Source of the DNA: an uncultured Pluralibacter sp.
Lineage (GTDB): Bacteria > Pseudomonadota > Gammaproteobacteria > Enterobacterales > Enterobacteriaceae
Reading direction: 5' to 3'
NCBI RefSeq assembly: GCF_913775985.1
Contig: NZ_CAJYMB010000014.1
Coordinates: forward strand, 62,001 to 126,000
DNA: 64,000 bases
In this document: in pieces, positions 17,768 through 26,127 of the stretch
Numbering within the stretch: position 1 is the stretch's first letter
How the letters are laid out: each line of letters begins with the position of its first letter
The notes under the pieces: generated by a model
The model's input: the letters and a program-made list of their open reading frames with translations, nothing else
Told to the model about the DNA's origin: nothing
Databases searched by the model: none
Translations under genes and position numbers: made by a program

Positions 17768-18349
17768 ATGTACCGCCTGTTTCTGGGACGCATCTCATCC
17801 CTTTCTCAGCTTGCCCTTGAGCCCGATCTCGTACGAAACGCCCCCCAAGGCCCGCGCCGCAGCGTGTGGCTTGCCGGGCGGGCGATGCTGTCCCGCGCCG
17901 TGTCGCCGCTGCCCGAGATCCGTTACGGCGAGCAGGGTAAACCGGAATTTGACGCCACACACGGGCTGTGGTTTAACCTCAGCCACAGCGCGGGCAGCAT
18001 TGTCCTGCTGCTGAGCGATGAAGGACCGGTGGGCTGCGATATCGAAGCGCTGCGCCCGCACGCAAGCTGGCAGCAGCTGGCCAACGCGGTATTTACCTCG
18101 GCTGAACATGCCCTGCTCGAGCAGGAAGCTCCGGCCAACAGGCTCCGCGCCTTCTGGCGCATCTGGACGCGCAAAGAAGCGATGGTGAAGCACAGCGGCG
18201 GCAGCGTCTGGCAAATTGTCAGCGTCGACAGCACCGCACCGCTGCATCGCCACGTCAGCGACTTACAGCACGAAGGCCTGAGCATCGCGACCTGTACGTC
18301 GAGCCCGTTTAGCCCCGCGCCTGACGGGATTGAATGGATCATCCCCTGA
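17768..18349 (+). CDS. acpT: 4'-phosphopantetheinyl transferase AcpT
   Basis: Sfp-type transferase (193 aa) that moves phosphopantetheine from CoA to a serine of a carrier protein. Mg2+-binding motifs are 'GCDIE' (about 90-94) and 'FWRIWTRKEAMVK' (about 130-142). E. coli AcpT is not the housekeeping AcpS and its natural partner there is a non-standard carrier protein. This window also encodes an accessory acyl carrier protein (28844-29104), which is a candidate client; that pairing is inference. The start has CAGGAG upstream. Confidence 0.94.
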   Translation: MYRLFLGRISSLSQLALEPDLVRNAPQGPRRSVWLAGRAMLSRAVSPLPEIRYGEQGKPEFDATHGLWFNLSHSAGSIVLLLSDEGPVGCDIEALRPHASWQQLANAVFTSAEHALLEQEAPANRLRAFWRIWTRKEAMVKHSGGSVWQIVSVDSTAPLHRHVSDLQHEGLSIATCTSSPFSPAPDGIEWIIP

Positions 18350-18380
18350 CATCTTTATCCACCTCCGCCGGAGAACAACA

Positions 18381-18680
18381 ATGGCAAACGTGCTGCAGGT
18401 TATTGCCCACTATTACGTTAAACCCGACGCCGTTGACGACGTCATCCGGGCGCTGGGCGCGCTGGCAAAAGCCTCCCGTACCGAAGAGGAGAATCTCTCC
18501 TATGAATTTTTTCAGTCGCCCGAAGAGCCGCAGCACTTTGTGATTCTGGAAAGGTACAGCACGGAAAATGGGCTGGAGAAGCACCGGCAAACGGCGCACT
18601 TTCAGCAGATCGGCGTAAGCGTGATTACGCCGCTGCTGGAGAGAAAAGAGGTGGAGCGTTTTATGGTGGCAGCGGACTAG
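18381..18680 (+). CDS. Antibiotic biosynthesis monooxygenase (ABM) domain protein
   Basis: Small ferredoxin-fold protein (99 aa) of the ABM family, resembling YgiN-type quinol monooxygenases. Features are 'HYYVKPDAVDDVIRAL', 'SRTEEENLSYEFFQS' and 'ERYSTENGLEKHRQTAHFQ', the usual ABM pattern with a conserved His near the end. The ATG at 18381 is chosen for its upstream GGAGA; the open frame runs 17 codons further back into the acpT end. It begins 31 bases after acpT and faces padC. It may take part in aromatic or quinone metabolism with padC, but that is a guess from position. Confidence 0.82.
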   Translation: MANVLQVIAHYYVKPDAVDDVIRALGALAKASRTEEENLSYEFFQSPEEPQHFVILERYSTENGLEKHRQTAHFQQIGVSVITPLLERKEVERFMVAAD

Positions 18681-18697
18681 CGCCGCGCCATTGACGA

Positions 18698-19201
18698 TTA
18701 CAGTCCGGCGGGGAAATCATGCGGCAGTTCGCTGGCCGGGCGATCAATCACGGTTTCATTGTTTGCACCGCAGTCGCGTACAAAGGTGATGGTGGCAAAT
18801 TCGTCAATAACTTCGGTCGGATAAGCCGGGCCGGCATCGCGATAGGACTCCATCAGCGGAATGTGATCGTTCTGGAAGCAGACTGTTTTTTCCGGGGTAT
18901 TCATTACCCAGCGAGGGAAAAAGATCGTGCCATGAAACAGGCGGTCGGTGAAATTAACCACCAGGCTAACGTCAGTGCCGGTCGGCTCAGTCCAGGAGAT
19001 TTTATAGACTGCATCGGCAATACGGACGATAAACGCCTGCTGATTTTTGACCCAGCGGTTTCCCACCATGCCGCTGTGGATGCGGTAGTCCACGGTATTT
19101 TCATTCTTAATATACAGCTCGTAGTTCCAGCCGTTGTCGTAGGTGTAAACCAGGTGTTTGCCCACCACGCCACTCAGATTGTGTTTATCAAATGTACTCA
19201 T
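18698..19201 (-). CDS. padC: Phenolic acid decarboxylase
   Basis: Cytoplasmic, cofactor-free enzyme (167 aa) that decarboxylates p-coumaric, ferulic and caffeic acid to 4-vinylphenols, detoxifying plant phenolics. The sequence is unmistakable: 'GKHLVYTYDNGWNYE', 'NTVDYRIHSGMVGNRW' and 'ISWTEPTGTDVSL' match known PadC enzymes almost word for word. The second of two consecutive ATGs (19201) is preferred because GGAG then sits seven bases upstream. A divergent LysR gene is the likely regulator. Absent from K-12 at this site, so it belongs to a small acquired or retained catabolic insert. Confidence 0.94.
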   Translation of the reverse strand: MSTFDKHNLSGVVGKHLVYTYDNGWNYELYIKNENTVDYRIHSGMVGNRWVKNQQAFIVRIADAVYKISWTEPTGTDVSLVVNFTDRLFHGTIFFPRWVMNTPEKTVCFQNDHIPLMESYRDAGPAYPTEVIDEFATITFVRDCGANNETVIDRPASELPHDFPAGL

Positions 19202-19301
19202 CATTCTTCTCCGGTTGTGTCGATGAGCACAGATTACCGCTTCAAAAATTGAATGAATAACGCTATTTTTGGATGATATACATTCAAAAAATCGAACAGT
19301 C

Positions 19302-20240
19302 ATGCATAAAACAACCCTGGAACAGTGGGCCCTGCTCGAAAGAGTAGTGGCGCTGGGCAGCTTCGCGCGGGCCGCCGAAGAGGCGCACCGCAGCCAGTCA
19401 TCGGTAAGCTATAACCTGTCGCTGCTGCAGGAACGGCTGGACATAACGCTGCTGCGCCCGGAAGGACGGCGGGCGGTGCTGACTGCGGAGGGTGAACTGC
19501 TGCTGGCGCAGGTCAAACCTCTGCTGCAGGCCTTCTCCCGGCTCGAAACCCGGGCGGCTACGCTACGCGACGGCGCCCGGGTGCAGCTCGACGTGGTGGT
19601 GGACAGCATCTTCCCCCGCGCCCGCCTGTTCGCCATCCTGCGTGATTTCCAGCAGCAGTATCCCCAGACGCAGGTGCGGCTTTCTGAGGTGCTGGAGAGT
19701 ATTGAGGATGATGCACCGGTGCTGGCAGAAGCCGATGTGATGGTACTGACAAAACGCCAGCAGGCCAGCGGGCGCGGAGAGTGGCTGGTGAACGTAGATT
19801 TTGTCGCCGTCGCCCACCGGGATCATCCGCTGCTGCAGCTGCCCGCGCCGGTAGAAGAGGAAAGCCTGCGCCAGTGGCCGCTGATCCGCATTGCCACCGG
19901 CGATCGGGAAACGCTGTCGGGCCAGGATGCCTGGGCCTTCTCAACCCTCGATGCCGCCGTAGAGGCGGTGGCGGCACAGGTTGGCTACGGCTGGCTGCCG
20001 GAGGAGCGGGTTGCCGCCCTGCTGGAACGCGGCGAGCTGAAAATTCTGCCGCTGCGCCACGGCGTCCGCCGCGCCACGCCGCTGCATCTGGTGGTACGGC
20101 GCAGCCCCGCGCCGCCGGACGAGGCGGTTGAGCGGCTGCTGGCGCTGTTTAAGGCGTCGGGGCCTCAGCCAGCGCCTGAGCACACGCCCAAGCCGACGAC
20201 CACGCCCACTGGAAGTTGTAGCCCCCGAGCCAGCCGGTAA
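19302..20240 (+). CDS. LysR-family regulator, divergent from padC
   Basis: LysR-type transcriptional regulator (312 aa). The N-terminal winged helix-turn-helix is 'QWALLERVVALGSFARAAEEAHRSQ' (split here: residues about 8-32) with 'SSVSYNLSLLQERLDITLL' after it. The effector-binding domain follows ('VVDSIFPRARLFAILRDF'). It is transcribed away from padC across about 100 bases, the standard layout for a LysR protein controlling its neighbour, so a phenolic acid is the likely effector (inference). The last 25-30 residues are proline- and threonine-rich and overlap the end of yhiN on the other strand by 92 bases. An earlier ATG at 19269 is possible. Confidence 0.88.
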   Translation: MHKTTLEQWALLERVVALGSFARAAEEAHRSQSSVSYNLSLLQERLDITLLRPEGRRAVLTAEGELLLAQVKPLLQAFSRLETRAATLRDGARVQLDVVVDSIFPRARLFAILRDFQQQYPQTQVRLSEVLESIEDDAPVLAEADVMVLTKRQQASGRGEWLVNVDFVAVAHRDHPLLQLPAPVEEESLRQWPLIRIATGDRETLSGQDAWAFSTLDAAVEAVAAQVGYGWLPEERVAALLERGELKILPLRHGVRRATPLHLVVRRSPAPPDEAVERLLALFKASGPQPAPEHTPKPTTTPTGSCSPRASR

Positions 20241-21351
20241 CGTCCATCACTTCACCAATAAAGAAGAGGCCGGGAACACTGCGCGCTTCCATGGTGCGGG
20301 ACGACAGCTCGCGAGTATCAACGCCGCCGAGCGTGACTTCCGCCGTGCGGTAGCCTTCCGTACCGTTAGGCTGGACCCGCCATTCGGTAAGGGTTGCGAC
20401 CAGCTGCTGCTGATCTTTCGCGTTCAGCTGCTTAAGCTGCACGTCCGGGATCTGCCCGAGCAGCTGCAGGCACTCCACCAGCCGCTTCGGCAGCTGCATC
20501 GCCAGCGTGTTTTTCAGGCTCTGATTAGGATGCGCCGCGCGCTGCTCGTCGAGGAACGCCGCCAGGTCGCACTCCGGCAGCAGGTTAATGCTGACGAACT
20601 CCCCCGGCTGCCAGTAGCTGGAAATTTGCAGCACCGCCGGCCCGGAGAGGCCGCGGTGGGTAAACAGCAGGTTTTCGCGAAACACCGTACCGTCATCGGC
20701 AGCGATCACCGCGGGCACCGAGACGCCGGACAGCGCCTGCAGCTGCTCCAGCAGCGGCTTGTGCAGGGTAAACGGCACCAGCCCGGCGCGGGTAGGCAGC
20801 ACCTTCAGGCCAAACTGCTCCGCCACTTTATAACCAAAAGGCGACGCGCCCAGGCCCGGCATAGACAGGCCGCCGCTGGCAATCACCAGCTTTTTCGCTG
20901 CGACAGTTTCGCCATTAAGCTGCAGGACATAGCCTTCATCATTGCGCTCAACGCTGATAATTTCAGTGCGCAGGCGCGTCACGACGCCACCCTTTGCGCA
21001 CTCGTCCACCAGCAGCGCGACGATTTGCTCCGCCGAGTCATCGCAGAAGAGCTGGCCGAGGGTCTTTTCGTGCCAGGCGATGCGGTATTTGTCTACCAGC
21101 GCGATAAAGTCCCACTGGGTGTAGCGCGCCAGCGCCGATTTGCAGAAATGCGGATTCTCGCTGAGGTAGGCCGCAGGCTCTACGTACAGGTTGGTGAAGT
21201 TGCAGCGGCCCCCGCCGGACATCAGGATCTTGCGCCCCGGCTTTTTGCCGTTGTCCAACAGCAGCACCTTCGCCCCGGCCTGCCCCGCCTGCGCTGCACA
21301 AAACATTCCCGCCGCGCCCGCGCCGACTACGATGGCATCAAACCTTTCCAC
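20149..21351 (-). CDS. yhiN: HI0933-family flavoprotein YhiN
   Basis: Predicted FAD-dependent oxidoreductase (400 aa, as in E. coli YhiN). The N-terminal dinucleotide-binding fingerprint is 'DAIVVGAGAAGMFCAAQAG', followed by the family signature 'GKKPGRKILMSGGGRCNFTN'. The C-terminus carries the second FAD contact ('FFIGEVMDVTGWLGGYNFQWA'). The biochemical role of the family is not established; a quinone- or tRNA-modifying role has been suggested for relatives. It is divergent from pitA and its 3' end overlaps the convergent LysR gene. Confidence 0.93.
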   Translation of the reverse strand: MERFDAIVVGAGAAGMFCAAQAGQAGAKVLLLDNGKKPGRKILMSGGGRCNFTNLYVEPAAYLSENPHFCKSALARYTQWDFIALVDKYRIAWHEKTLGQLFCDDSAEQIVALLVDECAKGGVVTRLRTEIISVERNDEGYVLQLNGETVAAKKLVIASGGLSMPGLGASPFGYKVAEQFGLKVLPTRAGLVPFTLHKPLLEQLQALSGVSVPAVIAADDGTVFRENLLFTHRGLSGPAVLQISSYWQPGEFVSINLLPECDLAAFLDEQRAAHPNQSLKNTLAMQLPKRLVECLQLLGQIPDVQLKQLNAKDQQQLVATLTEWRVQPNGTEGYRTAEVTLGGVDTRELSSRTMEARSVPGLFFIGEVMDVTGWLGGYNFQWAWSSAWACAQALAEAPTP

Positions 21352-21581
21352 ATCTTCACCCCACAGTTTATAGTGTCGGGAATTGTAAATTTTCCCCGGG
21401 GCTACGACCAGCCTCTATTTTGCGAGAACAGAACATATCCTTGAAAGATATAATATAATTCCCAAGTGAATGGTTAAAATTCCTTACCCTAATCAATAAA
21501 AGTCTATATTTCTCTTTGCCCGCGCCGCGTTTGTCCACGATAATGCGCCGCGTTCATGTCCTCAAAATGGCGTAACGTCCT

Positions 21582-23078
21582 ATGCTACATTTATTTGCCG
21601 GCCTGGATTTACATACCGGGCTTTTACTTTTGCTTGCTCTGGTCTTTGTTCTGTTTTACGAAGCGATCAACGGCTTCCACGATACGGCAAACGCAGTAGC
21701 AACGGTTATCTACACCCGCGCGATGCGTTCGCAGCTGGCTGTGCTGATGGCCGCCGTATTCAACTTCTTTGGCGTCCTGCTGGGCGGTCTGAGCGTTGCC
21801 TATGCCATTGTGCATATGCTGCCAACGGATCTGCTGCTCAATATGAGTTCCGCGCACGGTCTGGCGATGGTCTTTTCCATGCTGCTGGCGGCGATTATCT
21901 GGAACCTCGGCACCTGGTATTTTGGCCTGCCGGCCTCTAGCTCGCACACGCTAATCGGTGCCATCATCGGCATCGGCTTAACGCACGCGCTGATGACCGA
22001 TACCTCAGTGGTGGATGCGCTGAACCTGCCGAAAGTTGCCGGGATTTTTGCTTCGCTGATCGTCTCACCGATTGTCGGCCTGGTGGTCGCAGGCGGCCTG
22101 ATTTTCGTGCTGCGCCGCTACTGGAGCGGGACGAAGAAACGCCGTCGTACCCACCTGACACCAACCCAGCGTACCAAGAAAGACGGTAAGAAAAAGCCGC
22201 CGTTCTGGACGCGTATTGCACTTATTCTCTCGGCGGCGGGCGTGGCATTCTCCCACGGCGCCAACGACGGGCAGAAAGGCATCGGTCTGGTGATGCTGGT
22301 ACTTATCGGCGTTGCTCCGGCGGGATTCGTTCTTAATATGAACGCCTCCGGCTATGAGATAACCCGCACCCGCGATGCAGTCAACAACGTCGAAATCTTC
22401 TACGAGCACAACAGCAACCTGCTGAAGACAGCTACCGGCGTGAATCAGCTCATACCACCGCCGGACGAGGTTTCTGACCAGCCGGTTGATTTCCACTGCC
22501 ATCCGTCGAATACCATCAATGCGCTGCACTTCGTGAAGGGTATTCTCGGCAATATCGATACCTACGACTCCCTGTCGATGGAGCAGCGCAGCCAGATGCG
22601 CCGCATCATGCTCTGCATCTCCGACACTATCGATAAAACCGTGAAGCTGCCGGAAGTAAACAGCGACGATCAGCGCCTGCTGAAGAAGCTGAAAAGCGAT
22701 ATGTTGAGCACCATTGAGTATGCGCCTATCTGGATAATCATGGCCGTCGCGTTTGCGCTGGGCGTCGGTACGATGATTGGCTGGAAGCGTGTGGCTACCA
22801 CCATTGGTGAAAAGATTGGTAAGAAGGGCATGACCTACGCGCAGGGTGTTTCCGCGCAGATGACCACTGCCCTGTCTATCGGTCTGGCGAGCTATACCGG
22901 GATGCCGGTTTCTACCACCCACGTGCTCTCCTCCTCCGTGGCGGGGACCATGATCGTGGACGGCGGCGGCCTGCAGCGCAAAACCGTGACCAATATCCTG
23001 ATGGCCTGGGTGCTGACCCTTCCCGCAGCGATTATTTTGTCCGGCGTGCTTTACTGGCTGAGCCTGAAGCTCATCTAA
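21582..23078 (+). CDS. pitA: Low-affinity phosphate/metal-phosphate transporter PitA
   Basis: Inner-membrane H+ symporter for metal-phosphate complexes (498 aa; E. coli 499). Both inverted PiT signatures are present: '[24 protein letters not shown]' (near the N-terminus) and '[20 protein letters not shown]' (middle). A large hydrophilic loop (about residues 175-380) separates the two halves. The open frame starts with ATG after a run lacking an obvious ribosome site; the N-terminus '[13 protein letters not shown]' is that of E. coli. A strong terminator follows. Confidence 0.97.
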   Translation: MLHLFAGLDLHTGLLLLLALVFVLFYEAINGFHDTANAVATVIYTRAMRSQLAVLMAAVFNFFGVLLGGLSVAYAIVHMLPTDLLLNMSSAHGLAMVFSMLLAAIIWNLGTWYFGLPASSSHTLIGAIIGIGLTHALMTDTSVVDALNLPKVAGIFASLIVSPIVGLVVAGGLIFVLRRYWSGTKKRRRTHLTPTQRTKKDGKKKPPFWTRIALILSAAGVAFSHGANDGQKGIGLVMLVLIGVAPAGFVLNMNASGYEITRTRDAVNNVEIFYEHNSNLLKTATGVNQLIPPPDEVSDQPVDFHCHPSNTINALHFVKGILGNIDTYDSLSMEQRSQMRRIMLCISDTIDKTVKLPEVNSDDQRLLKKLKSDMLSTIEYAPIWIIMAVAFALGVGTMIGWKRVATTIGEKIGKKGMTYAQGVSAQMTTALSIGLASYTGMPVSTTHVLSSSVAGTMIVDGGGLQRKTVTNILMAWVLTLPAAIILSGVLYWLSLKLI

Positions 23079-23100
23079 TCCGGTTATCCGGACGCAATAA

Positions 23101-23136
23101 AAAACGGGTCTGCGCAAGCGGACCCGTTTTTTTATG
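23101..23136 (+). terminator. Terminator after pitA
   Basis: AAAACGGGTC (23101-23110) pairs with GACCCGTTTT (23121-23130), followed by further T residues. The A-rich upstream arm may also serve uspB from the other strand. Confidence 0.88.
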
Positions 23137-23145
23137 TTTACTCGG

Positions 23146-23481
23146 CTAATGCCAGATTATCAGTGCAATCATGCTCACCAGCACCAGCCCACACAGCGCG
23201 CTGGTTAAGATAAACTGGCCGCGCACCCGCTCGCAGCGGCGAATAAACTCGTCGTCATGATGATCGCGATAGCGCTGCGCCCAGATGTACCAGACCAGGC
23301 GCACCTGTTTTCCCGGCTGGCCGTGAGAAGTAAAGAATCCGCCGCCGTCAACATACTGATAAAGAAGCGGATCGCAGCCGCGCAGCACCACCAGCAGGGC
23401 GCGCAGAGAAGAGAAATAGCGCGCCATATTTACCGCACACACAAAACACAGAGCCCAAAACAGCGCGACAGTGCTTATCAT
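23146..23481 (-). CDS. uspB: Universal stress protein B
   Basis: Small inner-membrane protein (111 aa, as in E. coli) with one hydrophobic helix at each end ('[19 protein letters not shown]' and '[21 protein letters not shown]'). In E. coli it is RpoS-dependent and needed for ethanol tolerance in stationary phase. The intergenic region to uspA (23482-23798) holds divergent promoters; I see no clear RpoS-specific element. Confidence 0.95.
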   Translation of the reverse strand: MISTVALFWALCFVCAVNMARYFSSLRALLVVLRGCDPLLYQYVDGGGFFTSHGQPGKQVRLVWYIWAQRYRDHHDDEFIRRCERVRGQFILTSALCGLVLVSMIALIIWH

Positions 23482-23798
23482 TATTACCCCCCGGCGACCC
23501 GCCCACGGAGACTCCCTCCGGGACTACCGCTCCCCGAAACTCAACAGATGATCTGTGAAAGAGTGCGAGTGCGGTCACACTAATCGGCCGACCGACTCTT
23601 TTAATAGTGTAGGAGATCGATGAAATTTTTTGCCACATCGTTACGCTGTTAAAACGATAAGCTGATGAAGAAATCGCGTATTGATGCGCAAACCGGCGCG
23701 GGCGAGCAAGGTTTATTGACGCGGGTTACCCCGTCGTTTTATGGTTAGATTGTCTATAATTGATAGAAAGCTCAATCACTTCAGGAAGGAGTAACACT

Positions 23799-24236
23799 AT
23801 GGCTTACAAACATATTCTTATCGCGGTCGATCTCTCCCCGGAAAGCAAGATGCTGGTAGAGAAAGCGGTCTCTATGGCGCGCCCGTACAACGCGAAAGTG
23901 TCCCTGATCCATGTCGATGTGAATTACTCCGACCTCTACACGGGGCTTATCGATGTAAACCTGGGCGATATGCAAAAGCGCATTTCACAGGAGACTCACC
24001 ACGCGCTGACCGAGCTGTCCACCAATGCGGGCTACCCGATTGCGGAAACCCTCAGCGGCAGCGGCGATCTGGGCCAGGTGCTGGTGGACGCAATTAAGAA
24101 ATACGATATGGATTTGGTGGTTTGCGGTCATCATCAGGATTTCTGGAGCAAGCTGATGTCTTCTGCCCGCCAGCTGATTAACACCGTTCACGTGGACATG
24201 CTGATTGTTCCGCTGCGCGACGAAGAAGACGAATAA
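23799..24236 (+). CDS. uspA: Universal stress protein A
   Basis: Cytoplasmic stress-response protein (145 aa) of the Usp fold, made under growth arrest. Sequence is near-identical to E. coli UspA ('[19 protein letters not shown]', '[18 protein letters not shown]'). Like E. coli UspA it lacks the ATP-binding G-2x-G-9x-G(S/T) motif of the MJ0577 subgroup. The ATG at 23799 is chosen for the strong AGGAAGGAG site. In K-12 the next gene is dtpB; here an accessory island begins. Confidence 0.96.
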   Translation: MAYKHILIAVDLSPESKMLVEKAVSMARPYNAKVSLIHVDVNYSDLYTGLIDVNLGDMQKRISQETHHALTELSTNAGYPIAETLSGSGDLGQVLVDAIKKYDMDLVVCGHHQDFWSKLMSSARQLINTVHVDMLIVPLRDEEDE

Positions 24237-24272
24237 GCCGTTTTCCCCACCCATTTTTCCTGCCTGAAAGAG

Positions 24273-24297
24273 ACCTCCCGGCGCGCCGGGAGGTTTA
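24273..24297. terminator. Terminator between uspA and the yghO-like gene
   Basis: Perfect palindrome ACCTCCCGGCG/CGCCGGGAGGT (24273-24294) followed by TTTAA. It can act for uspA and, less well, for the convergent yghO-like gene. Confidence 0.7.
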
Positions 24298-24303
24298 AGT
24301 CAC

Positions 24304-25428
24304 TTAAAGCTGCTTTTCGTACAGGCGATAGTGCTTGTAGGGCTCGGCACCGATTTTCTTCAGAATGTTGTTCATCCCGGTATTGGTTTCGAGGATCCAG
24401 GACATCTCCAGCGCGTCGATGCCGCGCTTTTTGAACGGGTCGCGCAGGGCTTCAATCAGCAGCAGCGCGATAATTGGCCCAATGCGGCTGAACTGGTACT
24501 CGGCGCGCACGCCCATTAAAGGCACGCGGGCGGTGCGCACGCCGCTCACTTTCAGACGCCATAGCAGCTTGGCCCAGCCCAGCGGCAGCAGACGGCCGTG
24601 AAGATCCGCGGCAGCCTCATTGATGTTAGGCATTCCGACGATAAAGGCGCAGGGTTTGCCGTCGATTTCAGCGATGTGAATCATGTCATCGGGAACCAGG
24701 AACTTCAGCTGATCGCCCATGGTGGCGAACTCACGCTCGGTAAAGGGCACGAATCCCCAGTTATGCTGCCAGCCGGAGTTGAAAATCTCGCGTAATACCT
24801 GCATCTCTTCGGCGAACTTCTTGCGGTTGAGGCGGCGGATGGTCACCTGGGGACGCACCCGCTCCATCAGCTTGGCCAGCGACGGATTAAAGTGCAGATC
24901 GGTGCGCTTCATCCAGTACGCGATAAGGTCGACACCTTTGGTGTAGCCCTGTTGCTCAACGGCTGTTGCATAGTAAGGCTTGGCGTGGGGCATCATCACC
25001 GACGGCGGCGTGTTGAATCCTTCGATCAGCAGGCCGCTTTCCTGGTTAATGTTCAGGCTGAATGGGCCGGTAATTTTGCGCGCGCCCTGCGCCCGCAGCC
25101 ACTCTTCGGCGGCGGCAAACAGCGCGCTGAACACTTCCGGATCGTCGATAGCGTCAATCATACCGAAGTGGCCGGTATCCGCACCGTGTAGCTCGCGGTG
25201 CAGGGTGTCGATTTGCGCGGTTATGCGACCGACAATCTTTTCCTCTTTTATTGCCACCCAGGCCTGCCAGGTAATGTGGTCCGTACCGGGGTTTTTCTTC
25301 GAAAGGTGTTCTTCTCGCTCAATAATGAGGGGATCGATCCAGTTGGGATCATCGCGAAATAGCGTAGAGGGAAAAGCGATGAATTCCTTAAGTTTTTTCT
25401 TATCCTGGACTTTTTCGATACGAATCAT
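24304..25428 (-). CDS. yghO: YghO-like GNAT-fold N-acyltransferase, candidate bacterial ceramide synthase
   Basis: Cytoplasmic protein (374 aa) resembling E. coli YghO. It starts 'MIRIEKVQDKKKLKEFIAFP'. The first half reads as an N-terminal GNAT-like region ('WVAIKEEKIVGRITAQID', 'GHFGMIDAIDDPEVFSALF'); the second half has another acyltransferase-like core ('IHIAEIDGKPCAFIVGMPNI', 'ALEMSWILETNTGMNNIL'). From the published work on Caulobacter, the bacterial ceramide synthase bCerS is a large GNAT-related protein of this kind. Here the gene is divergent from an acyl-AMP ligase, reductase, ACP and oxoamine-synthase operon. I infer that it N-acylates a sphingoid base made by that operon. Family identity fairly sure; substrate inferred. 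Confidence 0.75.
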   Translation of the reverse strand: MIRIEKVQDKKKLKEFIAFPSTLFRDDPNWIDPLIIEREEHLSKKNPGTDHITWQAWVAIKEEKIVGRITAQIDTLHRELHGADTGHFGMIDAIDDPEVFSALFAAAEEWLRAQGARKITGPFSLNINQESGLLIEGFNTPPSVMMPHAKPYYATAVEQQGYTKGVDLIAYWMKRTDLHFNPSLAKLMERVRPQVTIRRLNRKKFAEEMQVLREIFNSGWQHNWGFVPFTEREFATMGDQLKFLVPDDMIHIAEIDGKPCAFIVGMPNINEAAADLHGRLLPLGWAKLLWRLKVSGVRTARVPLMGVRAEYQFSRIGPIIALLLIEALRDPFKKRGIDALEMSWILETNTGMNNILKKIGAEPYKHYRLYEKQL

Positions 25429-26127
25429 AACCAGCCTTAAACTTGATAAAATGACAGAAAAAAATGCGCATTAAGACACCACGAATTATCAGATGCACGG
25501 CTATTTAGCTGCATCATTACTAATCCATCAGAGTTAGAAAATGCGATCAATCCACTAGAGGTAGGATAATGCAATATTTGTCTTTACTGCAGGTTTAGTA
25601 AAATGCGATGCGAATACAACAACTATATTACAGTTCATCACTCGCTTTACCGTTTGTGAAAAATATTGAGTGTAAAAAAGTATGCAAGGCGATGATTATA
25701 CCTTTTCAGCGTTAATTGAAATTGCTTTATTGAGCGTTATTACAGCAAATGCAATTAATTGCTAAACAGATTGACTGCTTCAGGACTATTTTTTAGCACT
25801 TGATGCTGTTGTCGGGCGGAATCGCAAACTAAGCGTACACTTTTTAAAATCTTCCGTCATACTGGTCGAGTTATATCCATCTTTCTGGGTCAATCACCAC
25901 AGGATCGCTCGTGCAGTTGCTAAGAATGCCGCGTACAAGCCTGATGTGGAATTGCCTCACGAATATGAGTGTCTACTTTTTCACCGTTTATGTTGACGAG
26001 CGTGGGTTTATTAGTATAAGATATGGTAGAATGAAAATTTATTATTACAATATTATAAATAAATTTTTACAAAATACACCATCTTCCCCCCAAGTGAATA
26101 TCTGTATCATTCGGTGATTTTGAATCT
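25429..26127. promoter_or_regulatory. AT-rich divergent control region between the yghO-like and acyl-AMP ligase genes
   Basis: About 700 bases, clearly richer in A and T than the flanking genes, with no convincing gene. It holds a long dyad (25492-25515) and repeated short blocks containing AATGCGAT (about 25540 and 25601). Long T- and A-rich stretches up to 26090 suggest silencing by H-NS-type proteins. GGTGA at 26116-26120 is the best ribosome site for the acyl-AMP ligase. Confidence 0.5.
25492..25515. repeat. Inverted repeat upstream of the yghO-like gene
   Basis: GATGCA-cg-GCTA-tt-TAGC-TGCATC: two nested arms with one two-base bulge, centred 75 bases before the yghO-like start. It could be a protein operator or a hairpin. 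No known regulator consensus recognised. Confidence 0.5.

Noticed and set aside
20128..21444. 438-codon open frame antisense to yhiN.
   Set aside because: Shadow frame; yhiN is recognised along its whole length.
25911..26117. 68-codon open frame before the acyl-AMP ligase gene.
   Set aside because: Low-complexity AT-rich codons, no ribosome site and it fills the promoter region of the ligase gene.
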